Shown here piece by piece: positions 1 to 7,984 of a DNA stretch of 33,905 nt; positions within the stretch are counted from its first letter, which is position 1, and each line of letters starts with the position of its first letter. Origin of the DNA: a bacterium UBA4637 (GTDB lineage: Bacteria > Bacteroidota > Bacteroidia > Bacteroidales > Bacteroidaceae); assembly GCA_002405875.1 (NCBI GenBank), contig DHMR01000096.1:35392-69296 (forward strand), given 5' to 3'. Made by a program: the position numbers and the translations under genes. The notes beneath the pieces are model-generated. The model saw only the letters and a program-made list of their open reading frames with translations. It had not been told where the DNA came from and did not search any database.

Positions 1-52
1 ATGTTGTATGATTTTATGTTGTAGGAGATTTCTTTTTTCCTTCTTTTTCCCC

Positions 53-1003
53 TTATTCTTCCTTGGTCAGGTCTTCTGCTTGGCTTGCTCCTTCCGCCAA
101 GAGTTTGGCCTTTTCCTTCTCGTCGCACTCGATGCTGCCATAGAGGTAGATGAAGGAGAGAAGCAACCAGTTGACGATGTAATAGTAAATGAAGAAGACG
201 AGGGTGGAGACGACGAGGTTGAGTACCGTGAAATAGCCTGGTACTCCAGCAGGGTCGCCGTCCAGCACGCCTAGTTGCGAGAACACTTGCGCACCCGTGA
301 TGATGGCCATCGGGATGTAGAGCACGACGTTGCAAACCATGATGAGGAGTCCGCCCAGGAATCCCATCTTGAAGATGGCTCCACAGTGGCGCAATCCCAC
401 CTTGAAGGATTTCCATGGGCGCAATGCCTCTCCTTTTTCCAGGAGCATGTAGCGAGGCACGATGTAGGCAAATGGTAAATATGCCAGAAGGTAGAGTATG
501 ATGTACAGCAAGAAGCTAAGGCCCAGGATGCCAAGTTGGAACGGCGAAGCCGGATCGACAGGCGTACCAGGTGCTGGCTCACCTATCGGGAGACCCAGTG
601 CCAAGTAGAGAGCGGCGAGGCAGACTATGCCCACGATGACAAAGAGAGCAATCACTGCGATGCTGCTCAGGGTGACGAGTGTGTATCGCTGGAGATTATG
701 GGCGAAGGACTTGCCGGTGACCCAACGCCAAACAGCGGCACCCGCCATGAAGCTGACCACGAAGAAGCCTAGGTAGACGACCGTCTGGAAGGAGAAGGAG
801 GCTACCGGATTGTTCTCGCCCCAGTCGTGCAAGAACTTGTTGGGGGTACGTAGATATACGAACAGGGCTGTGAGGAAAGCGTATGGCAGCACGGCCATCC
901 AAGTGTTCTTGACAAGGTCTTTCAGATTGTCAGCCATCAAATGGTAACTATCGTTCAGACAAGATGTTACACTGCGATGCTTGAATAATTCATTTATTTT
1001 CAT
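53..1003 (-). CDS. Polytopic inner-membrane protein of unknown function
   Basis: This 316-residue protein has about six hydrophobic segments, near residues 36-52, 74-92, 108-135, 155-185, 212-236 and 258-290, so it is an integral membrane protein. The N-terminal 30 residues are polar and the C-terminus is a charged tail rich in Glu and Lys. I see no catalytic motif and no transporter signature. A Pro/Gly-rich loop lies between the third and fourth segments. It starts 37 nt after the stop of the RNA methyltransferase gene on the same strand, with no terminator between them, so the two are probably co-transcribed. The ATG at 1003 is the first in frame and fits a polar N-terminus before the first helix. 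The function is unknown; similar proteins in Bacteroidales are annotated as hypothetical membrane proteins. Confidence 0.85.
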   Translation of the reverse strand: MKINELFKHRSVTSCLNDSYHLMADNLKDLVKNTWMAVLPYAFLTALFVYLRTPNKFLHDWGENNPVASFSFQTVVYLGFFVVSFMAGAAVWRWVTGKSFAHNLQRYTLVTLSSIAVIALFVIVGIVCLAALYLALGLPIGEPAPGTPVDPASPFQLGILGLSFLLYIILYLLAYLPFAYIVPRYMLLEKGEALRPWKSFKVGLRHCGAIFKMGFLGGLLIMVCNVVLYIPMAIITGAQVFSQLGVLDGDPAGVPGYFTVLNLVVSTLVFFIYYYIVNWLLLSFIYLYGSIECDEKEKAKLLAEGASQAEDLTKEE

Positions 1004-1040
1004 AATTCGTCTTAATTATAGGGTTTATGTCTTCTGACCA

Positions 1041-1814
1041 TTAATAGGTTTCATGTCTTCTAAACTCCGCACAGGTGATGGCGGTGGCTATCGCCACATT
1101 GAGGCTGTCGGCTGTCGATCTCCCTTCGGGATAGTTGGGTATCAACAGTTTCCGGTTGATTCGGCTTGCCAGGGCAGGGGAGATGCCTTTGCCCTCGTTG
1201 CCCATCACGATGAAACCTCGGTTCTCCAATTTTTCTTGGTAGATGCTCTTGCCATCCAGCATGGTGCCATAGACTGGTACGTCGGATGGCAGGGAGTCGA
1301 CGAGGGTGAGTAGGTCGCCGTATTCCACGTTCACTCGGGCGATGCTGCCCATGGTCGCCTGCACGACTTTCGGGTTGTAGACGTCGGCGGTGTCCTGGCT
1401 GCAATAGATGTGCTCGATGCCAAACCAGTCGGCGATGCGGATGATGGTACCGAGATTGCCGGGGTCTTGTACTCCGTCGAGGACTAGGTTGAGCTGGGAG
1501 CAGTCGACATCGGTGAAGTCGGAGTGGTTTGCCTGGCTGTTGCCTCGCTGTTGGAAAACGGCGAGCACCTGCTGGGGATGTTGCAGGAAGCTTACCTTCC
1601 TCAGCTCTTCCTCACTCACCTCGATGACCTCCGTCGCCGGAGCCAGCGTCTTGCCGTGGAGCCATTCCTGTGTGGCAACGATAAGGTCTGCATCCTGCAG
1701 CGCCAGCAGGTCGTCCACCACCTTGTGCCCCTCTGCCACAAACTTGCCCTCTTTGTTGCGATTCTTCTTCAGTTCGAGCGAGTGAATATATTTGATCTTG
1801 TTTTTGCTGATCAT
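1041..1814 (-). CDS. TrmH/SpoU-family RNA 2'-O-methyltransferase
   Basis: This is a SPOUT-class methyltransferase that transfers a methyl group from SAM to a ribose 2'-OH of rRNA or tRNA. The three SpoU motifs are present: DPGNLGTIIR (motif 1, mid-protein), VMGNEGKGIS (motif 2) and a C-terminal IPNYPEGRSTADSLNVA (motif 3). The N-terminal part, with NRNKEGKFVAEGHKVV, matches the substrate-binding domain of the RlmB/TsnR-like branch. The frame is open to an ATG at 1892, but family homology begins at MISKNKIKYIHSLE, so I place the start at 1814. A clear minus-strand promoter at 1916-1946 gives a leader of about 95 nt. The 257-residue length suits the family. The membrane-protein gene follows it on the same strand. 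The exact RNA target cannot be read from the sequence. Confidence 0.93.
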   Translation of the reverse strand: MISKNKIKYIHSLELKKNRNKEGKFVAEGHKVVDDLLALQDADLIVATQEWLHGKTLAPATEVIEVSEEELRKVSFLQHPQQVLAVFQQRGNSQANHSDFTDVDCSQLNLVLDGVQDPGNLGTIIRIADWFGIEHIYCSQDTADVYNPKVVQATMGSIARVNVEYGDLLTLVDSLPSDVPVYGTMLDGKSIYQEKLENRGFIVMGNEGKGISPALASRINRKLLIPNYPEGRSTADSLNVAIATAITCAEFRRHETY

Positions 1815-1915
1815 TGTCTTTCTTGTTTTATGTCTATCAAATGTCTTTTGGGTCGAAAACGCAAATATGTCTTGCATGTTTGCAAAATGCAAGAATGTCT
1901 TGCCTCTTCGGATTG

Positions 1916-1946
1916 CAAAGATACAGCAAATAGCCCGAATGACAAA
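1916..1946 (-). promoter_or_regulatory. Bacteroidetes-type promoter for the RNA methyltransferase gene
   Basis: On the minus strand, TTTG (1943-1946) lies 19 bp upstream of TATCTTTG (1916-1923). Both match the Bacteroidetes consensus exactly. Transcription should start near 1909. The leader contains an 8-bp inverted repeat (1870-1877 with 1887-1894). Confidence 0.75.
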
Positions 1947-1961
1947 ATATTTTTCAAATTA

Positions 1962-1993
1962 TTTTGTATTCTCTTGGATTTATACTAACTTTG
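1962..1993 (+). promoter_or_regulatory. Bacteroidetes-type promoter for the TamL-like gene
   Basis: TTTTG (1962-1966) and TAACTTTG (1986-1993) are separated by 19 bp, a perfect consensus. It stands back to back with the methyltransferase promoter, with only 15 bp between the two -33 elements. The predicted start near 2000 leaves a leader of about 20 nt before the TTG codon at 2020. Confidence 0.75.
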
Positions 1994-2019
1994 CATCCTA
2001 AAAATAAGTTATCATAGAT

Positions 2020-4158
2020 TTGAGAAGTTACAAGATTACCCTGTTCACGTTGCCTGTGTTGTTGGCAGCTTGCTCCGCCAGCAAGTATGTTCCCGAAGGC
2101 GACTATATATTAGATAAGGTGGAGGTGAAGGCTGACCAAAGTGGTTATGACGCATCTCCACTCAGGCAGTATGTGCGCCAAAAGGAGAAACCCAAGTTGT
2201 TCTCCCTTTTCAAGAATCCCTTTTCACGCAAGCCCGTCGTTTACGATACCCTGCAGGCTCGGCTCTCGTGCCAAGACCTTCTGCAGGCGATGCAAAACCA
2301 GGGCTATATGAATGCGGGGGTATCCCTTTATACCGAGAAGAAGGACAAGAAGTTGAAGGCAACCTACTTGTTGCATCCGGGACAGCCCTTTGTCATCGGT
2401 CGCATCAAGTATGATGTACAGGATGACAGCATCCAGGCCGTGCTCCATCTCGACGACCCCGACAACCAGATGATCAAGGCGGGCATGCCGTTCAATGTGG
2501 CGACTCTCGACAACGAGCGCAAGCGCATCGCCAATATTCTTGCCGACGAAGGTTTCTATCGGTTCAACAAGGAGTTCATCCAGTATTCCGCCGATACCAT
2601 CGCCGGAAAGAAAGATATTTCCCTGACCCTGCATCTCCTCAAGTACCGTGCCAACGGCGGTTCGCCCGAGACTTCTCATCCCCGCTACTTCATCCGGAAG
2701 GTCAACTTCCTGAGCAATGACAGCGACCGAATTCATCTCCGTCATCAGGTATTGCTCAATGCGACCGCCATCCGGGAGGGGAGACCGTATGATGCCTCCG
2801 CCCTGCAGACCACCTACAACAACTTCGCCCGGTTGCAGGCCGTCAAGTACACCAACATCCGATTTGCGGAACAGCCCGACACCAACTTGCTCGACTGCAA
2901 TATCCAGATCAGTACCAACAAACCGTCCACCATCTCCTTCCAACCCGAGGGAACCAATACTGCGGGCGACCTGGGTGCGGCTGCCTCCATCACCTATACC
3001 AACCGCAATCTCTTCCGTGGAAGCGAGCAGTTGAGCATCGAGTTTCGTGGTGCGTACGAGGCCATCACGGGACTGGAGGGGTACCAGGACCAGAACTATA
3101 CGGAGTATTCCGTGGAGGCCAAGTTGGTGTTCCCTCGCTTCTTGGCGCCTTTCCTCTCCAAGAGTTTCCGCCGCCGACAGACGGCTAGTTCGGAGTGGGC
3201 GGTGAGCTGGGATTTCCAGAACCGGCCGGAGTTTCACCGACGAGTCTTCTCCACCGCCTGGCGTTATCGCTGGAGCGAGCCGAGACACAACCTGAGCTAC
3301 CGTTTCGACTTGCTGGACCTCAACTATGTGTACATGCCTTGGATTTCCACGACCTTCAAGGAAGACTACTTGGACAATGCAGACAACCGAAACGCCATCC
3401 TGCGCTATAACTACGAGGACATCTTCATCATGAAGACCGGCTTTGGCATCACCTACAACGACGGTATCGATGCCATCCGTGCCAACTTCGAGTCGTCGGG
3501 CAACTTGCTCAACGCCCTGTCGAGCAGCCTGGGATTTAAGACCAACGACCAGGGACAGCACACCTTGTTTAATATAGCCTATGCCCAATACGTCAAGTTC
3601 GACTTCGACTACACCCATCTCGTGCAGATTGACAAGCGCAATGCCTTGGCGCTCCATGCGGCCCTCGGCGTGGCCTATCCATACGGCAACAGCAGGATTC
3701 TGCCTTTCGAGAAACGATACTTCTCGGGGGGTGCCAACTCCGTGCGAGGATGGAGTGTGAGAGAGCTCGGACCGGGCAAGTTCAAGGGAACCGACGGTCG
3801 CATCGACTTCATCAACCAGACGGGCGACCTCAAGCTCGACCTCAATGCCGAGTACCGCACCTCCCTGTTCTGGAAGTTCCAAGGAGCCGTCTTCCTCGAT
3901 GCCGGCAACATCTGGACGTTGCGCAACTACGAGGAGCAGCCGGGAGGCCAGTTCAAGTTTTCCGAGTTCTACAAGCAGATAGCCGCAGCCTACGGTATCG
4001 GCCTGCGACTGAACTTCGACTATTTCATCCTGCGCTTCGACATGGGCATGAAGGCCATCAATCCAGCCTACGATACCCAGAAAGAGCATTGGGCGATCAT
4101 CCATCCGAAATTCAGCCGTGACTTCGACTTCCATGTAGCGGTCGGATTACCATTCTAA
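2020..4158 (+). CDS. TamL-like outer-membrane assembly lipoprotein (BamA/TamA family)
   Basis: This 712-residue protein is an Omp85-superfamily member. It starts with a lipoprotein signal (LPVLLAAC, Cys18), which is typical of the Bacteroidetes TamL variant of TamA. The N-terminal third carries POTRA-like sequence, for example the stretch containing YFIRKVNFLSNDSDRIH. The C-terminal half is rich in alternating aromatic strands, contains the Omp85 signature region around RYFSGGANSVRGW, and ends in Phe (VAVGLPF), as expected for an outer-membrane beta barrel. TamA-type proteins help insert proteins into the outer membrane with TamB; no tamB gene is in the window. The start codon is TTG at 2020. 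An in-frame stop at 2005-2007 limits upstream extension, and the TTG keeps the lipoprotein signal intact. The gene ends just before a hairpin terminator and converges with the next gene. Confidence 0.9.
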   Translation: MRSYKITLFTLPVLLAACSASKYVPEGDYILDKVEVKADQSGYDASPLRQYVRQKEKPKLFSLFKNPFSRKPVVYDTLQARLSCQDLLQAMQNQGYMNAGVSLYTEKKDKKLKATYLLHPGQPFVIGRIKYDVQDDSIQAVLHLDDPDNQMIKAGMPFNVATLDNERKRIANILADEGFYRFNKEFIQYSADTIAGKKDISLTLHLLKYRANGGSPETSHPRYFIRKVNFLSNDSDRIHLRHQVLLNATAIREGRPYDASALQTTYNNFARLQAVKYTNIRFAEQPDTNLLDCNIQISTNKPSTISFQPEGTNTAGDLGAAASITYTNRNLFRGSEQLSIEFRGAYEAITGLEGYQDQNYTEYSVEAKLVFPRFLAPFLSKSFRRRQTASSEWAVSWDFQNRPEFHRRVFSTAWRYRWSEPRHNLSYRFDLLDLNYVYMPWISTTFKEDYLDNADNRNAILRYNYEDIFIMKTGFGITYNDGIDAIRANFESSGNLLNALSSSLGFKTNDQGQHTLFNIAYAQYVKFDFDYTHLVQIDKRNALALHAALGVAYPYGNSRILPFEKRYFSGGANSVRGWSVRELGPGKFKGTDGRIDFINQTGDLKLDLNAEYRTSLFWKFQGAVFLDAGNIWTLRNYEEQPGGQFKFSEFYKQIAAAYGIGLRLNFDYFILRFDMGMKAINPAYDTQKEHWAIIHPKFSRDFDFHVAVGLPF

Positions 4159-4172
4159 TCGGATAGCTATCT

Positions 4173-4206
4173 AATCGGATTATTTTCCGATTCGGTTGTC
4201 TTTTTT
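4173..4206 (+). terminator. Intrinsic terminator after the TamL-like gene
   Basis: AATCGGA (4173-4179) pairs with TCCGATT (4186-4192) around a 6-nt loop, and a run of T follows at 4201-4206. It sits 14 nt after the stop codon, between convergent genes. A second copy of AATCGGAT is at 4157-4164. Confidence 0.65.
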
Positions 4207-4678
4207 AGGGAAGTTGGTTCAATAGTACCTTCCAGCGCCCCTCTTGCATCACCATCGGCAGGGTGACGTCGGCCTCCTTCACGAGGTGCGCCTCCGTGCC
4301 GATGGTGTCCATCCGGTAGTAGTTGCTTACTTTCAGGTACACCTTGGCAGAAATCTCGTCATCCCCAAACTCCACGTCTTGCACCTCTGCGACGGCATCC
4401 TCTTGCTTTTGGTGCAGGAGGTCCAGGTCGGCTTGGTGTACGTTGCTTGACGCATACCGAAGCCACACTTCCGACTCCGATGTACAGAACTTGGCGGCTT
4501 GTCGAAAATGCCAGTTGTAGTAGTAGGTAGCGAACGAATCGACATCCTCCTTCAGTTGACTCTCACTGCCTTCATGCGGTTGACAGCCCCCGGCAGTCAT
4601 CAGGACTGCGAGCCCTGCCACCGTCCACAGAGGCAGCCGTTTGGCAAATTTGTCCATTATTTTTGCGAATTTGTGCAT
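4205..4678 (-). CDS. Small putative lipoprotein of unknown function
   Basis: The product has a lipoprotein-type signal: a basic N-terminus, a hydrophobic stretch (WTVAGLAVLMTAGG) and a Cys at residue 32 counted from the ATG at 4678. It is therefore probably membrane-anchored on the periplasmic or outer-membrane side. The mature part of about 125 residues has a tyrosine-rich helix (FATYYYNWHF) followed by alternating strands and ends in WKVLLNQLP. This pattern suggests a small alpha+beta fold such as the NTF2-like group, but that is only an inference. The frame is open to a GTG at 4714, yet that codon overlaps a TACCTTTG -7 element (4714-4721), so the real start is the ATG at 4678 or the one at 4657. 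The two candidate starts code for similar segments (MHKFAKI and MDKFAKR). It converges with the TamL-like gene. Confidence 0.75.
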   Translation of the reverse strand: MHKFAKIMDKFAKRLPLWTVAGLAVLMTAGGCQPHEGSESQLKEDVDSFATYYYNWHFRQAAKFCTSESEVWLRYASSNVHQADLDLLHQKQEDAVAEVQDVEFGDDEISAKVYLKVSNYYRMDTIGTEAHLVKEADVTLPMVMQEGRWKVLLNQLP

Positions 4679-4730
4679 ATTCTTAAATCGTTTTAATTTC
4701 CTTAAATTTGCCACAAAGGTAATAAAAAAT

Positions 4731-4761
4731 TTTGTAATATGGAGTTATTTTGCTAACTTTG
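4731..4761 (+). promoter_or_regulatory. Bacteroidetes-type promoter for the metallo-hydrolase gene
   Basis: TTTG (4731-4734), a 19-bp spacer and TAACTTTG (4754-4761) form a full consensus promoter. The start codon at 4784 lies about 16 nt after the expected transcription start. Confidence 0.75.
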
Positions 4762-4783
4762 CACTAAAATAAAGAAAAATACA

Positions 4784-5587
4784 ATGTTAAGATTTATTTC
4801 CTTCGGTAGTGGAAGTAGTGGCAACTGCTATTATCTTTACACGGAGACGGATTCCTTGGTGATTGACGTGGGCGTGGGATTGAGAACCCTGAAGAAGCAC
4901 TTCCATAATTATGGATTGCGCTTGGATTCCATCCATCACATCCTGGTCACCCACGACCATGCGGACCATGTCAAGTCGGTGGGGAGCATCAGCAATGAGT
5001 ACCATCTTCCTGTGTATACCACCCGTCTTGTGCATAAGGGAATCGAGGGCAACTATTGCGTTCGCAAGAAGATTTCCCCCGACAATGTTCGTGTCATCGA
5101 GAAGGGGGTGCCTTTCACCATCGGTGAGTTTACGGTCACTCCCTTTGGCGTTCCGCATGACAGCACCGACAATGTGGGCTATCAAGTGGAATGTGGTGGT
5201 GTGTGCTTTTGTCTCATCACCGACGTAGGGCACATCACCGACGAGATGCACGATTTCATCGGGCGTGCCAACTATCTGGTCTTGGAGGCCAATCACAGTG
5301 TGGAGATGTTGCTGCAAGGTCATTACCCGCAATATCTGAAGGAACGCATCCTGGGCCCCAACGGCCATTTGAGCAACGACGCCTGTGGAGAGGCGCTGGC
5401 GCAGTATGCCACCCAACAGCTGCGACACGTATGGCTCTGCCATCTGAGCGAAGAGAACAATCACCCTGAATTGGCTCGCAAGACCATCGAGCAGATTCTT
5501 CGTAACTATGGAATCGTTGCAGGCAAAGATTTCGAGCTGGAAGTACTGAGGCGCAAGACTCCTAGCGAAATATACCAATTGGTATAG
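4784..5587 (+). CDS. MBL-fold metallo-hydrolase, YycJ/WalJ-like
   Basis: This 267-residue protein is a metallo-beta-lactamase-fold hydrolase. It opens with FISFGSGSSGNCYYL, typical of the YycJ/WalJ branch, and has the metal-binding motif HxHxDH at residues 57-62 (THDHADH). Further ligand candidates are the His in FGVPHDSTDNVGY, the Asp in CLITDVGHIT and the His in WLCHLSEENN. WalJ-like proteins are related to 5' exonucleases and have been linked to coordination of cell division with DNA replication in Firmicutes; the role in Bacteroidales is less clear. The length matches the family. It has its own promoter and is followed by a bidirectional terminator, so it seems to be a single-gene unit at the edge of the accessory region. 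Confidence 0.9.
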   Translation: MLRFISFGSGSSGNCYYLYTETDSLVIDVGVGLRTLKKHFHNYGLRLDSIHHILVTHDHADHVKSVGSISNEYHLPVYTTRLVHKGIEGNYCVRKKISPDNVRVIEKGVPFTIGEFTVTPFGVPHDSTDNVGYQVECGGVCFCLITDVGHITDEMHDFIGRANYLVLEANHSVEMLLQGHYPQYLKERILGPNGHLSNDACGEALAQYATQQLRHVWLCHLSEENNHPELARKTIEQILRNYGIVAGKDFELEVLRRKTPSEIYQLV

Positions 5588-5650
5588 TTCTTCTTCGAAA
5601 AAGATATAATTTTTGTCCAAATGATATAATTCTTCTTTCAAATCATAAAA

Positions 5651-5677
5651 GGGTGCGCCAAGAAAACTGGCGCACCC
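5651..5677. terminator. Bidirectional intrinsic terminator
   Basis: A perfect 10-bp inverted repeat, GGGTGCGCCA (5651-5660) and TGGCGCACCC (5668-5677), has a 7-nt loop. T-rich sequence follows on the plus strand, and AAAA precedes it (TTTT on the minus strand). It can stop both the metallo-hydrolase transcript and the transcript of the smalltalk gene. Confidence 0.75.
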
Positions 5678-5690
5678 TTTGTGCTTTTCA

Positions 5691-5792
5691 TTACATGCAA
5701 CTGTTGACACCAATGGCGGTGCCCAAGGCGGTCAAGACAGTCACTAAGAACTGGATGATGTTTTGCCAAACTGATTTTTTGATCGTACTCAT
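5691..5792 (-). CDS. Smalltalk-type small membrane peptide
   Basis: This 33-residue ORF reads MSTIKKSVWQNIIQFLVTVL at its N-terminus, then an Ala/Gly/Thr-rich segment and a C-terminal NSCM. It matches my recollection of the 'smalltalk' family: tiny Bacteroidales proteins with KK, a Trp, one hydrophobic helix, TAL-T-LG and a Cys close to the end. A single transmembrane or signal-like helix spans residues 8-29. These genes are usually found next to HU-related DNA-binding proteins, and here the HU gene lies 122 bp upstream on the same strand, separated by a hairpin (5864-5893). Function is unknown. The gene ends 14 nt before a strong terminator. It is too short for most gene finders. Confidence 0.75.
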   Translation of the reverse strand: MSTIKKSVWQNIIQFLVTVLTALGTAIGVNSCM

Positions 5793-5863
5793 ATTCTCTT
5801 ATTTTGGGATTTAAGGTTAGACTTTTGATTGATTTGATGGAAAGGATAAGCATTCCGTTAGAA

Positions 5864-5893
5864 GGTTAGACTTTCGGTTCGGAAAGTCTAACC
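5864..5893 (-). terminator. 12-bp perfect hairpin downstream of the HU-related gene
   Basis: GGTTAGACTTTC (5864-5875) and GAAAGTCTAACC (5882-5893) form a perfect inverted repeat with a 6-nt loop. No good T-run follows on the minus strand, so it may be a partial terminator or an RNA-stabilising hairpin rather than a full stop. An additional copy of GGTTAGACTTT is at 5815-5825. Confidence 0.5.
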
Positions 5894-5914
5894 TGGATTC
5901 AAGGTCGGGGATGA

Positions 5915-6535
5915 TCAATACTCCTGGTTGTCGTTGTCACCCGGGTTGGTGGTTGTGCCACCTGCGTCACCGCTCGCGCTACCTGAGCCACCGCCTGCGT
6001 CTTCCTTCTGGTCGGTGTTTTCCTTCTTGTCTGTGTCCTTCGAGTCACTGTCGCTGGAAGGATTTTTCTTGTTGTTGTCGTCGTTGTCCTCCACGTTGTC
6101 CTTGTCCTCGGAAGTTACCGTCTTCACGATCTTGCCGTTGCGGTCGTAGCAAGTGATGGTGACAGGTGTGCTGGCGAGTTCCTTCTTGATGTCGGTGTTA
6201 GGGGTGAAGATGACACGGCGGCTGGTGATCAACGCCGAGCTGACCTTCGTCACGTCGTCCACTGAGTTGGAGCGGACACCGAATCGCATGGTTCCGAGAC
6301 CAGGGATAGGGATGGAGTGGCCTTCTGTAGCCCATGTCTTCACCACCTCGCCGTAGGCGTTGATGGCAGCCTTGACGGCAGGCTTAGGCATGCCACTGTT
6401 GAGGGAGGCTTGTGCGATGACTTTGTCTTCCGCCAACTGTCCGTACAACTCCGGTTGCATCACATAAGCGTAGTGTGGATTCTTAGACTTGTCGAACGCG
6501 ATGTTTCTCTCCATTGCTTTTACTTTGATTCCCAT
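5915..6535 (-). CDS. HU-related (HU/IHF-like) DNA-binding protein with a disordered tail
   Basis: Residues 1-130 resemble the Bacteroidetes 'HU-related' branch of DNABII proteins. They include an ALNSGMPK-like helix segment (ASLNSGMPKPAVKAAINAYG), the strand motif GLGTMRFGVRS and the DNA-arm segment RRVIFTPN. Residues 131-206 form a low-complexity tail rich in Asp, Lys, Ser, Thr and Gly that is likely disordered; such tails are common in this branch. The protein probably binds DNA in an architectural role. The gene is driven by a promoter at 6640-6670 with a leader of about 97 nt. A smalltalk peptide gene follows downstream, as is common for this family, and an amidase that often travels with these genes lies 11 kb away in the same accessory region. 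Confidence 0.88.
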   Translation of the reverse strand: MGIKVKAMERNIAFDKSKNPHYAYVMQPELYGQLAEDKVIAQASLNSGMPKPAVKAAINAYGEVVKTWATEGHSIPIPGLGTMRFGVRSNSVDDVTKVSSALITSRRVIFTPNTDIKKELASTPVTITCYDRNGKIVKTVTSEDKDNVEDNDDNNKKNPSSDSDSKDTDKKENTDQKEDAGGGSGSASGDAGGTTTNPGDNDNQEY

Positions 6536-6639
6536 AGTATTGAATTTTTGATAGGTGAATGTATTAGATGATGGCTCTTTGCCACCAACGTCATTGTGTG
6601 TCTTTCACGTGGTACCTTGTGTTTTTCTGAATGACATTG

Positions 6640-6670
6640 CAAAGATACAACATTTTGAGGCGAAATGCAA
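6640..6670 (-). promoter_or_regulatory. Promoter of the HU-related gene
   Basis: On the minus strand TTG (6668-6670) lies 20 bp upstream of TATCTTTG (6640-6647). The -7 element is perfect and the -33 is a shortened TTG. Confidence 0.6.
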
Positions 6671-6727
6671 GAGTTGTACGGAAAACCGGAAGGATTTTCC
6701 CGAAAAAAGCTCGTTTTATCACAAAAA

Positions 6728-6773
6728 AGAGAGTGTGTCGCCAGTCCCTATCCGAACCGATGACACACTCTCT
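6728..6773 (-). terminator. Intrinsic terminator after the LacZ-domain fragment
   Basis: AGAGAGTGTGTC (6728-6739) pairs perfectly with GACACACTCTCT (6762-6773) across a 22-nt loop. On the minus strand the stem is followed by a T-run (complement of 6722-6728). It lies 26 nt past the stop at 6800. Confidence 0.7.
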
Positions 6774-6799
6774 TGCTATATATAATTAAGGTAGAGTCG

Positions 6800-7984
6800 C
6801 TATTCCTCCCTACACGAAGGTTTGAAGCGGAGCGTGTAGGTGTAGCTGCCGCTTTCTGGGCAACGATAGGAGTCGAGACAAACGTCGCCTTGGCAACTGT
6901 TATTGCCCAGTCCTCTCTGCCAGTAGTCGAAGTGGGCGAACACCTGCGGCTTCTTGGCCATGCTGGAGCTATACCAGTGGGTGTTCTTCTGCCACATTAG
7001 TGTGCCCTCGTTGCACCATACGCCCTCGTCGTAGTGGGAGAGCGAGAAGGATACGTGCCCTTCCACCTTCACGTCCACTTGTACTCCTGTCTGATGATTG
7101 CTGAGCACCAACTCTCGCAGGTCTTCGTGGTCGCCATAGGTCTGCGGGTGAACGAGCCCTTCCACCATGTCGTCCACGGTGGTGGTATACCTGCCGAGAT
7201 AAGTGCCCGACTTGCGGTCGCTGTAGTTGGACCAAGGACCTCTCGCATAGAACTCCACGTTCTCGAACCCCTCGGCAAATTGCATGCCCATTCCCAGTCG
7301 GCGGGTTGCTCCCGTCGGGTTCAAGGTCACCTTCATGTCCACGGTGGCATCTGGGTAGAAAGTGTAGACGATACTGTAGTTGCAGTGAGTGGCGGTACCG
7401 TTCACGGTCATCGTGGCGTTGCCGTCGCTTTCCAAGGTCAGAGCCTTGCCCGATGCAATCTCCGTGGAGGTGGAGCTGCTCACCATGGCGATGCTGCCTG
7501 TGCCGCCGCTGATGTCGTTGTCGATGTTGCGCATGCTGTTGAAGTCTGGTCCTGGATAGACTTGTCCTGCGTTGGTTTGTCCCGGGTTGGCATACAACAA
7601 GTCCTTGCCGTCGTAGGTCCAAGCCGTCATCTTGCCATCCTTGTCGAAGGTTATCTGATAGGACTTGCCATCCTTGTCCGTGCCGATAATCTGATGGTCG
7701 CTAACGGAAGTGAAGCTCCCATGGGAAACGGTGGTTTCGTTTGAAGCTGCTGATGAGTCATTTTCCGATACGGAAGATTTCGGGGATAGCGTAGGCTCGG
7801 TGATGCCGCCGTCGTCGTTGCTCAGCGAGAACTGTTCGTCGGCTATCACGTATCCTGTCTCAGCCCAGTCGGTCGCTTTCTTGTAGCGTAGTTCCACGTT
7901 GACGAGGTATTCTGCACCGTGGCTGTCTGTGGTTGCGGCATCGGAAGAGGAATCCTCATGGGTCGGAGTCACTGAAATAGCCAC
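6800..7984 (-). CDS. C-terminal fragment of a GH2 LacZ-type beta-galactosidase (domains 4-5), probable pseudogene
   Basis: The product resembles only the end of LacZ-type GH2 enzymes. Residues 27-50 (VELRYKKATDWAETGYVIADEQF) match the end of domain 4, and residues of about 105-390 match the beta-sandwich domain 5 (Bgal_small_N): RLGMGMQFAEGFENVEFYARG, then PWSNYSDR, TYGDHEDLREL and a late DYWQRGLGNNSC. The sugar-binding domain and the TIM barrel with its catalytic glutamates are missing, so it cannot be a working beta-galactosidase. The only start is a GTG at 7984, inside the end of the upstream ORF, in the +1 frame and overlapping it by 29 nt. The frame is blocked by a TGA just upstream of that GTG. 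I read this as the second half of a broken or chimeric gene. A translationally coupled protein is possible but less likely. A terminator follows. Confidence 0.6.
   Translation of the reverse strand: MAISVTPTHEDSSSDAATTDSHGAEYLVNVELRYKKATDWAETGYVIADEQFSLSNDDGGITEPTLSPKSSVSENDSSAASNETTVSHGSFTSVSDHQIIGTDKDGKSYQITFDKDGKMTAWTYDGKDLLYANPGQTNAGQVYPGPDFNSMRNIDNDISGGTGSIAMVSSSTSTEIASGKALTLESDGNATMTVNGTATHCNYSIVYTFYPDATVDMKVTLNPTGATRRLGMGMQFAEGFENVEFYARGPWSNYSDRKSGTYLGRYTTTVDDMVEGLVHPQTYGDHEDLRELVLSNHQTGVQVDVKVEGHVSFSLSHYDEGVWCNEGTLMWQKNTHWYSSSMAKKPQVFAHFDYWQRGLGNNSCQGDVCLDSYRCPESGSYTYTLRFKPSCREE

Noticed and set aside
2224..4134. 636-codon minus-strand frame opposite the TamL-like gene
   Set aside because: Shadow of a long G+C-rich coding region; the plus-strand frame has a lipoprotein signal, Omp85 motifs and a terminal Phe.
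5638..5853. 71-codon minus-strand frame across the smalltalk gene
   Set aside because: It runs through the terminator hairpin and out of frame with the 33-residue smalltalk ORF, which has the family pattern.
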